The notes under the pieces were generated by a model. The model ran no database searches. It was not told the origin of the DNA and saw nothing but the letters and a program-made list of their open reading frames with translations. Positions 17,255 through 27,594 of a DNA stretch of 64,000 bases are shown one piece after another (within the stretch, counting starts at the first letter, position 1; each line of letters opens with the position of its first letter). The position numbers and the translations under genes were made by a program. The stretch covers positions 248,001 to 312,000 of the forward strand of contig JASNYH010000003.1 of NCBI GenBank assembly GCA_048500255.1, written 5' to 3'. This DNA is from JAMHWF01 sp048500255. Lineage in GTDB: Bacteria > Pseudomonadota > Gammaproteobacteria > Burkholderiales > Burkholderiaceae_C.

Positions 17255-17776
17255 ATGGCCAACAAGGAAGCGCTGCGTAACCTGCAAAGCCGCCTCGCCG
17301 AGCGGCTGCAGGCGGCGCGTTCGCAGCAGACAACCACGTCGTGGCTGGCCGTCGAGTGTGCCGGCCGCGGCTTCCTGTTGCCCCTGGCACAGGCCGGCGA
17401 GATCTTTTCCGTCGTGCCGCTGGTCGCCGTACCTCACACGCACGACTGGTTTCTCGGCGTCGCCAACCTGCGCGGCGGACTCTACGGCGTAGTCGATCTC
17501 GCCCGCTTTCTCGGCGTCGGTGCGGCGCCCGAATCGGCTCGCGAGCAGGCGCGGCTGGTCGTGTTCAATCCCACCCTCGACATCAACTGCGCCCTGCTGG
17601 TCGAGCGGCTGGCCGGCTTGCGCGGGACGGAGCAGTTGACGGCCGAGCCGGGCGACGCACGGCCGCGGCCGGCTTTCGCGGGCAACCTCTATCGCGATGC
17701 GGCCGGCCGCGTCTGGCAGGAGCTGAATCTCGCGGCGCTGGCGACGGACGAGTCGTTCATGAGGATCGTCGGCTGA
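17255..17776 (+). CDS. pilI: CheW-like scaffold protein PilI
   Basis: 173 aa CheW domain, N-terminal helix MANKEALRNLQSRLAERLQAAR and core segments FLGVANLRGGLYGVVDLARFLG. It couples the chemoreceptor PilJ to the kinase PilL. Typical length for PilI. It follows pilH by 49 bases and precedes pilJ by 61 bases. Confidence 0.92.
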   Translation: MANKEALRNLQSRLAERLQAARSQQTTTSWLAVECAGRGFLLPLAQAGEIFSVVPLVAVPHTHDWFLGVANLRGGLYGVVDLARFLGVGAAPESAREQARLVVFNPTLDINCALLVERLAGLRGTEQLTAEPGDARPRPAFAGNLYRDAAGRVWQELNLAALATDESFMRIVG

Positions 17777-17837
17777 TCCGCGAGGGCAGCCGAGGCGTTT
17801 CGGGCAGGCACTTTCATCAAGGACTGCAGAGGGCGAT

Positions 17838-20144
17838 ATGAGCTTAATGAACATCATGGCGGGTCGCGGCAAGACGCGCACCTCGAGCGAATCGCGCAGC
17901 AACGAGCGGGCTTTCGATGAGATGCAGCCGTCGGGTGCCGCCGACCTGCCGCTGGACCTGCCCACCGGCACGGGCGGCGCGATGGGCGTGGCGTCGGCCG
18001 ACTCTTCGATCATTTCCGAGGCGGCGCCGACCGAAATCCCCGGCGGCTACGGCGAGCCGGGCGTCGTCGACGGCGCTGCGCCGATGGGCAGCGGCCTGCC
18101 GCTGATCGGCCATCGCCCCCTCGCCGAGCAGCAACGCATCCTTGCCTGGGTCGTCGGCGCCGGCCTGTTGCTGCTGGGCGCGATGATCGCGGTGACGATC
18201 AACGCCGGCAACAGGGACGCCGCTCAGATCGGCGCCAGCGGTCAGGCGCTGATGCAGTCGCAGCGCCTCGCCAAGTCGGTGACGCAGGCCTGGGTCGGCA
18301 ACCCGGCGGCCTTTCCCGAGGTGCGAGAGAGCGTCGACGTGCTGGCCGCGACCGTGCGCGGCCTCAAGAACGGCAACGAGACGCTCGTCGCCGCGTCGGC
18401 TGCGGTGCAGCCGGCGATCGACGCTACGCTGCCGCTGGTCGACAGCGCCGAGAAGAACGCCAACGTCGTGATCGGCCAGCAGAAGGTGCTGACGCAGGTC
18501 GGCCAGGCGCTGCGCACGATCAACCGCCAGTCGGCGGACCTGCTCGAGACGGCGGAAACGATCCAGTCGCTGAAGCTGCAGCAGAACGCGTCGGCGTCCG
18601 AACTGTCGGCCATCGGCCAGCTCGTCATGCTGACGCAGCGCATCGGCAAGAGCGCGAACGAGTTCCTCACGACGGAGGGCGTCAGCCCCGAAGCCGTGTT
18701 CCTGCTCGGCAAGGACCTGAACTCGTTCCGCGAGATCGCGCAGGGCCTGCTCGACGGCAGCCAGGAGTTGCGCATCCCGGCCACGCGCGACGCCCAGACG
18801 CGCGAACGCGTGACGGCGTTGCTTGCCCAGTATGACCAGACCCGCACGCAGGCCGGCGCCATTCTCGGCAACCTGCAGGGCCTGGTGTCGGCACGCGAGG
18901 CGCAGGCCGCCATCGTCGGAGAGAGCGAGCCGCTGCGCAAGAACCTGCAGACGATCCAGGATCAGCTCGGCGAGCAGGCCGGCATCGGCACGCTGAATGT
19001 CCTTGCGCTGGTCGTCGCCGCCGTGCTGATCGCGCTGGGCGGCGCCGGCCTAGTACGGCTGCAGTTCCGCGACCAGGCGCAGCGCGCCGCGCTGGCCGAG
19101 GCGCAGCGCCTCGAGGCCGAGCGCGAGCAGCAGGAAGCCAAGCGCGTCAACGACGCCAACCAGGCGGCGATTCTGCGGCTGATGAACGAACTGCAGACGG
19201 TGGCCGAAGGCGACCTTACGCAGCAGGCCACCGTGACGGAAGACATCACGGGCGCCATCGCCGACTCGGTGAACTACACGGTGGAAGAGCTGCGCACGCT
19301 GGTGTCGCAGGTGCAGGGCACGGTGGGTCGCGTGACCGACACGACGCAGCAGGTCGAAGCCACGTCGACCGAGCTGCTGGCCGCGTCGACCGAGCAACTG
19401 CGCGAGATCCGCGACACCGGCGAGTCGGTGCTGCAGATGGCCAGCCGAATCAACCAGGTGTCGGCCGCCGCACAGCAGACCGCTCAGGTGGCGCGCCAGT
19501 CGCTGCAGGCCGCCGAGACCGGCCTGCAGGCGGTGCAGAACACGATCGGCGGCATGAACTCGATTCGCGACCAGATCCAGGAGACCTCCAAGCGGATCAA
19601 GCGACTGGGCGAGTCGTCGCAGGAGATCGGCGAAATCACCGAACTGATCTCGGACATCACGGAGCAGACGAACGTGCTGGCGCTCAACGCCGCCATTCAG
19701 GCGGCGTCGGCCGGCGAGGCGGGCCGCGGCTTCTCGGTGGTGGCCGAGGAAGTGCAGCGCCTGGCCGAGCGCTCCGGCGACGCCACGCGTCAGATCGCCG
19801 CGCTGGTGAAGACGATTCAGACCGACACGCAGGACGCCGTCGGAGCCATGGAGCGCAGCACGCAGGGCGTGGTCGAGGGAACGCGCCTGTCGGACGCCGC
19901 CGGCGCGGCGCTCGGCGACATCGACCGCGTGTCGCGCCAGCTGGCCGACCTGATCGCGCAGATCTCGGATCAGGCGCTGCGTGAAGCCGAATCGGCCAAC
20001 GTCGTCGCGGCCAACATTCAGCACATCTTCGCCGTGACGGAACAGACCGGCGAGGGCACTCGATCGACGGCGCAGATGGTTCGCGAGCTGTCGCGCACCG
20101 CCGAGGAACTCAAGCAGTCGGTCGCGCGGTTCAAGATCGCGTGA
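17838..20144 (+). CDS. pilJ: Type IV pilus methyl-accepting chemoreceptor PilJ
   Basis: 768 aa. An unusual cytoplasmic N-terminal extension of about 95 residues, rich in Gly/Pro/Ser, precedes membrane helix 1 (about 100-122). The PilJ-type periplasmic helical domain spans about 125-385, helix 2 about 386-408, then HAMP-like and signalling domains with the hairpin tip SDITEQTNVLALNAAIQA near residue 610. It senses pilus retraction or surface contact in relatives. No dedicated methyltransferase or methylesterase gene is in this cluster. Confidence 0.94.
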   Translation: MSLMNIMAGRGKTRTSSESRSNERAFDEMQPSGAADLPLDLPTGTGGAMGVASADSSIISEAAPTEIPGGYGEPGVVDGAAPMGSGLPLIGHRPLAEQQRILAWVVGAGLLLLGAMIAVTINAGNRDAAQIGASGQALMQSQRLAKSVTQAWVGNPAAFPEVRESVDVLAATVRGLKNGNETLVAASAAVQPAIDATLPLVDSAEKNANVVIGQQKVLTQVGQALRTINRQSADLLETAETIQSLKLQQNASASELSAIGQLVMLTQRIGKSANEFLTTEGVSPEAVFLLGKDLNSFREIAQGLLDGSQELRIPATRDAQTRERVTALLAQYDQTRTQAGAILGNLQGLVSAREAQAAIVGESEPLRKNLQTIQDQLGEQAGIGTLNVLALVVAAVLIALGGAGLVRLQFRDQAQRAALAEAQRLEAEREQQEAKRVNDANQAAILRLMNELQTVAEGDLTQQATVTEDITGAIADSVNYTVEELRTLVSQVQGTVGRVTDTTQQVEATSTELLAASTEQLREIRDTGESVLQMASRINQVSAAAQQTAQVARQSLQAAETGLQAVQNTIGGMNSIRDQIQETSKRIKRLGESSQEIGEITELISDITEQTNVLALNAAIQAASAGEAGRGFSVVAEEVQRLAERSGDATRQIAALVKTIQTDTQDAVGAMERSTQGVVEGTRLSDAAGAALGDIDRVSRQLADLIAQISDQALREAESANVVAANIQHIFAVTEQTGEGTRSTAQMVRELSRTAEELKQSVARFKIA

Positions 20145-20223
20145 TCGCCGGCGGCGCCACCGGTCCGGCGCCGCTGCGACAGACCGGGCCCGCCCCGCAA
20201 CGCACCCGACGGACAGCCAGCGC

Positions 20224-23200
20224 ATGGACAGTCACCGCGACACGGACACCACCGACGACCTGAGCGCCCTGGCCTGGGTGCAGGACGAACTGCGCCGCTC
20301 GCTCGAGGCGGCGCACAAGGCGCTGCGCCGTTTCCTCAAGGAATCGGAAGCGCAGCGCGGTTCCGACGTCGATGTCGTCGATCCGGCCGTGTTGCGCACG
20401 GCGCGGCAGCAGCTGCACCAGGGCGTCGGCGCGCTCGAACTCGTCGGCCTGCCGGCGGCCGCCGTGGCGCTGCGCGCCAGCGAAGCGGCGGTGCAGCGAC
20501 TGGCGAGCCGACCGCAGAAGGTGACCGTCGAGGCGGTCGAGACGATCGAGCAGGCGTCGTTCGCGCTGCTCGACTACCTGTCGCGGCGGCTCGCCGGGCG
20601 TGCCGTTTCGCCGGTGGCGTTGTTCCCGCAGTACCGCGCGGTGCAGGAGCTCGCGGGCGCGGATCGCATCCATCCGGCCGACCTGTGGCTCGAGGACTGG
20701 CGCTGGCGCGAACTGCCCGCCGACGACACGGCCCAGCCGCGCGCCACTGACGCGACGACGCGTGCCGAGATCGAGACGCTGCTGCTGCAGTCGATGCGCG
20801 GCGGCCAGCCTGCCGTCGCCGCGGCGCGGCTCGGCGACGTCTTCGCCGGCCTCGGCGCGACAACCGACGACGCGCACACCGCCACGTTGTGGCGTCTCGC
20901 CGCCGGCTTCTTCGAGGCGCAAGGCCACGGCCTGCTGCAGCCCGACAACTACGCCAAGCGCGTCGGTTCGCGGTTGCTCGCGCAGCTGCGCATGATGGAG
21001 AGCGGCGAAAGTGCCGTGTCCGAGCGCCTCGCGCAGGACCTGCTGTTCTTCTGCAGCCAGTGCCGCTCGCCCGGCGACGGCCGCGCGGCGCCGCGCCTGG
21101 CCGCGGTGCGCCAGATCTACGGCCTCGCGCATCGCACGCCGGTCGACTACGCGCTCAGCCGGCTCGGCCGCTTCGATCCCGCCCTCATCGTGCAGGCGCG
21201 CAAGCGCGTCGCCGCCGCCAAGGACGTCTGGTCGTCGGTGGCCGGCGGCGAGATGCACCGCCTGCCCGGTCTGGCCGAGCAGTTCGCGCTCGTCGCCGAC
21301 TCGCTCGGGCGGCTCTACCCGTCGGGCCCCCGGCTGGCCGACGAGCTCAATGCGGCCGCGCACCGCACCGTGCAGCACGCCGATGCGCCGCCGGCACCGC
21401 TGGCGATGGAAGTCGCGACCAGCGTGCTGTTCCTCGAAGCCTCGCTCGAGGACGGGGACCTCGACGACCCGCAGCTCGGCGTGCGCATCGAGCGCCTGGC
21501 CGAGCGCGTCGCCGCCGTACGCGGCGGCGCCACGCCCGAGCCGCTCGAACCCTGGATGGAGGAGCTGTACCGGCGCGTCTCCGATCGACAGACGATGGGC
21601 AGCGTCGTGCAGGAGCTGCGGCTCGCGCTGTCCGAGGCCGAGAAGCAGATCGACCAGTTCTTCCGCAACCCGGCCGACGCCAGCGTGCTGATCCCGGTGC
21701 CGGGGCAGCTGTCGACGATGCGCGGCGTGCTGTCGGTGCTCGGCATGGACCAGGCGTCGGCCGCCGTGCTGCGCATGCGTGACGACATCGATCGCCTGAT
21801 CGCCGCCGGCAGCGACGCCGCCCCGGGTGGCGCGGTGTCGTTCGAGCGGCTGGCCGGCAACCTCGGCGCGCTCGGCTTCCTCATCGACATGCTCAGCGTG
21901 CAGCCGCAGATGGCCAAGTCGCTGTTCGTCTACGACGGCCAGGCCGGCACGCTCAGCCCCGTGATGGGGCGGCAGGCCGAGGCCGCGCCGGCGGGCGGCG
22001 ATGCGGTGCCCGCGCCGGTGCAACCGCGCCTGATCGAGCAGGCGCAGTCGCTCGCCGTGACGGCGATCCGCGACGACGTACCCGTCGACGAGGTGTCGCG
22101 CGACCTCGAGCGCCTGTCGCAGGAGGCGCTCGTCGCCGACCAGCCGGCCCTGGCGGCGACGGTCGCGGCGGCGCAGGCAGCGCTGGAGCGCGCCGAAGAC
22201 GCATTCGACGAGAGCGCGGCGAGAGAACAGCTCGCGCTGGCGATGAACGACTTCGTCATCACGGCGTCCGACGCCGCGACGCTCGCGCCGCTGCCGGCCG
22301 TCGAGCGCCCCGCGTTGCCGGCGACGGCTGCTGCCGCCGGCACGGGCCTCGAGGATGACGACGAAATGCGCGATGTCTTCCTCGAGGAGGCGCGCGAAGT
22401 GGTGGCCGGCGCACGCGACGCACTGGAAGAGCTCGCACAGGGCCCGGACGACGTCGTCGCCGCGATGACGACGGTGCGGCGCGCCTTCCACACCCTCAAG
22501 GGCAGCTCGCGCATGGTCGGCCTGGCCGACTTCGGCGAGGCGGCGTGGGCCTGCGAGCAGCTGTTCAACGCGCGCCTGGCCGAGGCGCCGAACGCCGACG
22601 ACGCCTTGCTGTCGTTCGCCGCGCAGGCGCTGGACTATCTCGCCGACTGGACCGAGCACATCGCGCGCGGCGAGTCCGCCGGCCACGACGCCGGCGCGGT
22701 ACGCGCGTCGGCCGACGCGCTGCGTATCGACGGCGCGCTGCGTGCGCTGCCGCTGCCCGGCGCCGCCGCGGCCGAACCGCCGCGGCTGGCGATCCCCGCA
22801 GACCTGCCGACGGCCGCCGATCTCGAACTGCCGCCCAGCTTCGACCTGTTGCCCGACGCCGGGCCGGCGGCGGCGCTGCCCGAGGCGGCACCCGAAGTCA
22901 GCTTCGAGCTTGACCTGCGCGCGCTCGAGGAGAGCGTGCCCGCGTTCGAGCCGGTGGTCGCTGCCGCGCAGTCGCTGGCTGCAGCCGACGAAGAGCTCAT
23001 CGAAGAAGAGCTGCCGGTCGAGGACCACCAGGTGACCGTGCCGCTGCCGCTGCTCGACGACATCGCGCCGGCCGAAGCGGAGGCCGAGTCGATCGAGCGC
23101 ATCGACCTCGAGCTCCCCAGCGCCTTCGGCGACCTCGGCGAGCCGGTGGCGACGCCGGCGCAAGACGCCGCGCACGCGCCCGAGGTGGTTGCCGACGCCG

Positions 23201-26200
23201 AGCGCGACCTCGACCAGGTCAAGGTCGTCGGCCCGCTGCGCATCGGCATCCCGCTGTTCAACATCTACCTGAACGAGGCGGACGAACTGTCGCGCCGCCT
23301 GGTGATGGAGCTGGCGGAGTGGTCGATGGAGCTCGATCGGCCTGTCGGCGAGCCGGCGATCGCGCTAGCGCATTCGCTGGCCGGCAGCTCAGCCACCGTC
23401 GGCTATGCCGATCTGTCGCAACTGGCGCGCGCGCTCGAGCACGCGCTGATGCGCTCGAACACCCTCGGTCACGGTCGGCCCGACGAAGCGCAGTTGTTCG
23501 CCGACGTCGCCGACGAGATCCGCCGACTGCTGCACCAGTTCGCGGCCGGCTTCCTGAAGGCGCCGTCGCCGGAACTGCTGCAGCGCCTGGCCGACAACGA
23601 GTTGGCATCGGTCGAGCGGCTGCAGGCCGGCAGCGCGGCGGACATCCCCGCGGCCGAGACCGCTGTCGACGAGGCGGCCGACGAAGAAGAGACGGCCGCC
23701 GCTGCGCCGGAGGATGCGTCCGTCGCGGCGTCGACAGCAATCGAAACGCCGGCGGTCGAGGCTTTCGCCCCCGTCGGCGAAGAATCGGTCGCCGCCGAGC
23801 CGGTGGCAGGCATGCCGTCGCAGCCGATGCCGCTGCCGGCGGCCGTGCCGGTGTCGTCGACGGCGTTCGGCTCGCTGGGTCAGGCCGAGCTGAGGCGCTT
23901 CGCAGATCTGCCGGTCGGCGGCGCGCCGGCCGCCGTGCGCGCCGAGGCCTACGACATCGACGACGACATCGACGCCGTCGATGCCGTCGACGCCGAGCTG
24001 TTCCCGATCTTCGAGGAAGAGGCGCAGGAACTGCTGCCGCAACTCGGCTCGCGCCTGCGCGACTGGGCACGCCGCCCGGGCGAGGCGTCGCTCGCGTCGG
24101 CGTGTATGCGCACGTTGCATACGCTCAAGGGTGGTGCGCGTTTGGCCGGTGCGATGCGCCTGGGCGAGATGGCGCACCGGCTCGAGACGGCGATCGAGCA
24201 CCTGCTGGCCCGCTCCGACGTTACGGCTGCGAACGTGGAGCAGTTGCAGGCGCGTGCCGACGCTCTGAATGCCGCGCTCGACAGCCTGCGCGCGCGCGAC
24301 GCCCAGGCCTACGACGACGCACTCGCTGCCGTCGCCGCCCCGGCCGCCGCCGAAGTGCCGGCACCGGTCGCGCCGGAGGTCGCGGCGGCGGCCGCGCCGT
24401 CGCTCGAGGCCGTCGAGGCGGCGCCCTCCGACGAGCCGCCCGTCGCTACCGAGGCGCCTGTTGCCACGGCCGAGGCGGCACCGCAGCCGGCCGAGCCGGC
24501 CCCCGCCGAATCCACCTTGCCCACGGTCGCGCCGCTCGCCGACATCGACTGGTCGCGCTTCGCGACGCCGGCATCGCTGCCGGCGGCGCAGAGCGCGCGC
24601 TCGACGGCGCCGGCAGGCCAGTCGGCGGTGCGCGTGCGCACCTCGCTGCTCGAACGGCTGGTCAACTCGTCGGGCGAGGTGAGCATCACGCGCGCGCGCA
24701 TCGAGTCCGAAGTCGGGCGCATCAAGAGTTCGCTGACCGACCTGACCGACAACCTCGAGCGCCTGCGCGGCCAGCTGCGCGACATCGAGTTCCAGGCCGA
24801 GACGCAGATGGCGTCGCGCATGGAGGCGGCCAAGGCGGCGTCCGAAACCTTCGATCCGCTCGAGTTCGACCGCTTCACGCGCTTCCAGGAGCTGACGCGC
24901 ATGATGGCGGAGTCGGTCAACGACGTCGCGACGGTGCAGCGCACGCTGCAGCGCACGCTGGAGGCGACGGAAGACGAACTCGTCGCCCAGGCGCGGCTGA
25001 CCCGCGAGCTGCAGGACGACCTGCTGCGCACGCGCATGGTCGAGTTCGAGGGGCTGTCGGAGCGCCTTTACCGCGTCGTGCGCCAGGCCGCGAAGGAGAC
25101 GGTCAAGCAGGTGCGCCTCGACATCCTCGGCGGCAGCATCGAAATCGACCGCGGCGTGCTCGACCGCATGACGGCTGCCTTCGAGCACCTGCTGCGCAAC
25201 TGCGTGACGCACGGCATCGAGGCGCCCGAGGCCCGCACGGCGGCCGGCAAGGACGCCACCGGCACGATCATCGTGGCGCTGACGCACGAGGGCAACGAAG
25301 TCGGCGTCGAATTCCGCGACGACGGCCAGGGCCTCGACCTCGAGCGCATCCACCGACGTGGCGTCGCGATGGGCCTGCTCGACGCGAACGCGCAGCCGGA
25401 TGACGCCGAACTGGCGAACCTGATCTTCACGCCCGGCTTCTCGACCGCCGAGACCGTGACCGAGCTTGCCGGTCGCGGCATCGGCATGGACGTCGTGCGT
25501 GCCGAGGTCAATGCGATGGGCGGGCGCATCGAGACGGCGACGGCGCGCGGTCAGGGCACCAGCTTCAAGCTCGTGCTGCCGCTGACGACGGCTGTCACGC
25601 AGGTCGTCATGCTGCGCTGCGGCGATGCGACGGTCGCCGTGCCGTCGACGCTGGTCGAGATCGTGCGCCGCGCGACGCCCTCCGAGATCGCCGACGCCTA
25701 TGCGACGGGCACGTTCGCAGTGGGCGAGCGCAGCCTGCCGTTCTTCTGGTTCGGCGCGCTGCTGCAGCTCAGCCCGCGCGGGCTGGAGACGGCGCGCACG
25801 CTGCCCGTCGTCGTCGTGCGCAGCGCGCAGCAGCGCATCGTGCTGCACGTCGACGAAGTGCTCGGCAACCAGGAAGTAGTCGTCAAGAACCTCGGGCCGC
25901 AGCTGTCGCGGCTGCCCGGCCTGGCCGGCATGACGCTGCTGGCGGCCGGCGTGCCGGCGCTGATCTACAACCCGGTGGCGCTGGCCACGCTGTACGGCGA
26001 CGCCGCCCGCGCCGCGATGCGCGCCGCGCTCGCAGCGCCGCTGCCGGCGCGCTCGCAGCGCGACACCGCGTCGGCCTCGGCCGCTCCGCTGGTACTCGTC
26101 GTCGACGACTCGCTGACGGTGCGCCGCGTCACGCAGCGCCTGCTGGTGCGCGAGGGCTATCGCGTGCTGCTCGCCAAGGATGGCCTCGAGGCGCTCGAGA

Positions 26201-26460
26201 AGCTCGCCGAGGAGCGCCCGAGCGTCGTGCTCAGCGACATCGAGATGCCGCGCATGGACGGCTTCGACCTCGTGCGCAACCTGCGCGGCGACGCGCGCTG
26301 GCGCGACCTGCCGGTGATCATGATCACGTCGCGCATCGCGCAGAAGCACCGCGATCACGCCGCCGAGCTGGGCGTCGACCACTACCTCGGCAAGCCCTAC
26401 TCCGAGGACGACCTGCTCGCGCTCGTCGCTCGCTACGTCGCCGCGGAGGCCGCGGCATGA
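20224..26460 (+). CDS. pilL: Chemosensory hybrid histidine kinase PilL/ChpA
   Basis: 2078 aa, the largest gene here. It controls pilus-driven motility by phosphorylating PilG/PilH. Order: N-terminal FimL-like/Hpt-like region without an evident His (about 1-700); Hpt domains with His756 (HTLKGSSRMVG), His1050 (AHSLAGSSATVG) and His1299 (HTLKGGARLAG); Ala/Pro/Glu-rich linkers between them; CheA dimer domain about 1470-1560; ATPase with N-box NCVTHGIE (about 1659) and G-box GRGIGMDVVR (about 1750); CheW-like domain about 1795-1930; C-terminal receiver with Asp2005 (SDIEMPRMDG). Pseudomonas ChpA has more Hpt domains. Reading frame is intact over 6.2 kb. Confidence 0.95.
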   Translation: MDSHRDTDTTDDLSALAWVQDELRRSLEAAHKALRRFLKESEAQRGSDVDVVDPAVLRTARQQLHQGVGALELVGLPAAAVALRASEAAVQRLASRPQKVTVEAVETIEQASFALLDYLSRRLAGRAVSPVALFPQYRAVQELAGADRIHPADLWLEDWRWRELPADDTAQPRATDATTRAEIETLLLQSMRGGQPAVAAARLGDVFAGLGATTDDAHTATLWRLAAGFFEAQGHGLLQPDNYAKRVGSRLLAQLRMMESGESAVSERLAQDLLFFCSQCRSPGDGRAAPRLAAVRQIYGLAHRTPVDYALSRLGRFDPALIVQARKRVAAAKDVWSSVAGGEMHRLPGLAEQFALVADSLGRLYPSGPRLADELNAAAHRTVQHADAPPAPLAMEVATSVLFLEASLEDGDLDDPQLGVRIERLAERVAAVRGGATPEPLEPWMEELYRRVSDRQTMGSVVQELRLALSEAEKQIDQFFRNPADASVLIPVPGQLSTMRGVLSVLGMDQASAAVLRMRDDIDRLIAAGSDAAPGGAVSFERLAGNLGALGFLIDMLSVQPQMAKSLFVYDGQAGTLSPVMGRQAEAAPAGGDAVPAPVQPRLIEQAQSLAVTAIRDDVPVDEVSRDLERLSQEALVADQPALAATVAAAQAALERAEDAFDESAAREQLALAMNDFVITASDAATLAPLPAVERPALPATAAAAGTGLEDDDEMRDVFLEEAREVVAGARDALEELAQGPDDVVAAMTTVRRAFHTLKGSSRMVGLADFGEAAWACEQLFNARLAEAPNADDALLSFAAQALDYLADWTEHIARGESAGHDAGAVRASADALRIDGALRALPLPGAAAAEPPRLAIPADLPTAADLELPPSFDLLPDAGPAAALPEAAPEVSFELDLRALEESVPAFEPVVAAAQSLAAADEELIEEELPVEDHQVTVPLPLLDDIAPAEAEAESIERIDLELPSAFGDLGEPVATPAQDAAHAPEVVADAERDLDQVKVVGPLRIGIPLFNIYLNEADELSRRLVMELAEWSMELDRPVGEPAIALAHSLAGSSATVGYADLSQLARALEHALMRSNTLGHGRPDEAQLFADVADEIRRLLHQFAAGFLKAPSPELLQRLADNELASVERLQAGSAADIPAAETAVDEAADEEETAAAAPEDASVAASTAIETPAVEAFAPVGEESVAAEPVAGMPSQPMPLPAAVPVSSTAFGSLGQAELRRFADLPVGGAPAAVRAEAYDIDDDIDAVDAVDAELFPIFEEEAQELLPQLGSRLRDWARRPGEASLASACMRTLHTLKGGARLAGAMRLGEMAHRLETAIEHLLARSDVTAANVEQLQARADALNAALDSLRARDAQAYDDALAAVAAPAAAEVPAPVAPEVAAAAAPSLEAVEAAPSDEPPVATEAPVATAEAAPQPAEPAPAESTLPTVAPLADIDWSRFATPASLPAAQSARSTAPAGQSAVRVRTSLLERLVNSSGEVSITRARIESEVGRIKSSLTDLTDNLERLRGQLRDIEFQAETQMASRMEAAKAASETFDPLEFDRFTRFQELTRMMAESVNDVATVQRTLQRTLEATEDELVAQARLTRELQDDLLRTRMVEFEGLSERLYRVVRQAAKETVKQVRLDILGGSIEIDRGVLDRMTAAFEHLLRNCVTHGIEAPEARTAAGKDATGTIIVALTHEGNEVGVEFRDDGQGLDLERIHRRGVAMGLLDANAQPDDAELANLIFTPGFSTAETVTELAGRGIGMDVVRAEVNAMGGRIETATARGQGTSFKLVLPLTTAVTQVVMLRCGDATVAVPSTLVEIVRRATPSEIADAYATGTFAVGERSLPFFWFGALLQLSPRGLETARTLPVVVVRSAQQRIVLHVDEVLGNQEVVVKNLGPQLSRLPGLAGMTLLAAGVPALIYNPVALATLYGDAARAAMRAALAAPLPARSQRDTASASAAPLVLVVDDSLTVRRVTQRLLVREGYRVLLAKDGLEALEKLAEERPSVVLSDIEMPRMDGFDLVRNLRGDARWRDLPVIMITSRIAQKHRDHAAELGVDHYLGKPYSEDDLLALVARYVAAEAAA

Positions 26461-26523
26461 CCATCGCGCCGCGACCCGCACCACGCTGACGCGACGACGG
26501 CTGTTGCGGGATCGCGTTTCGCC

Positions 26524-27579
<1,056 letters not shown>

Positions 27580-27594
27580 CGCGGGGCGCTCGCG

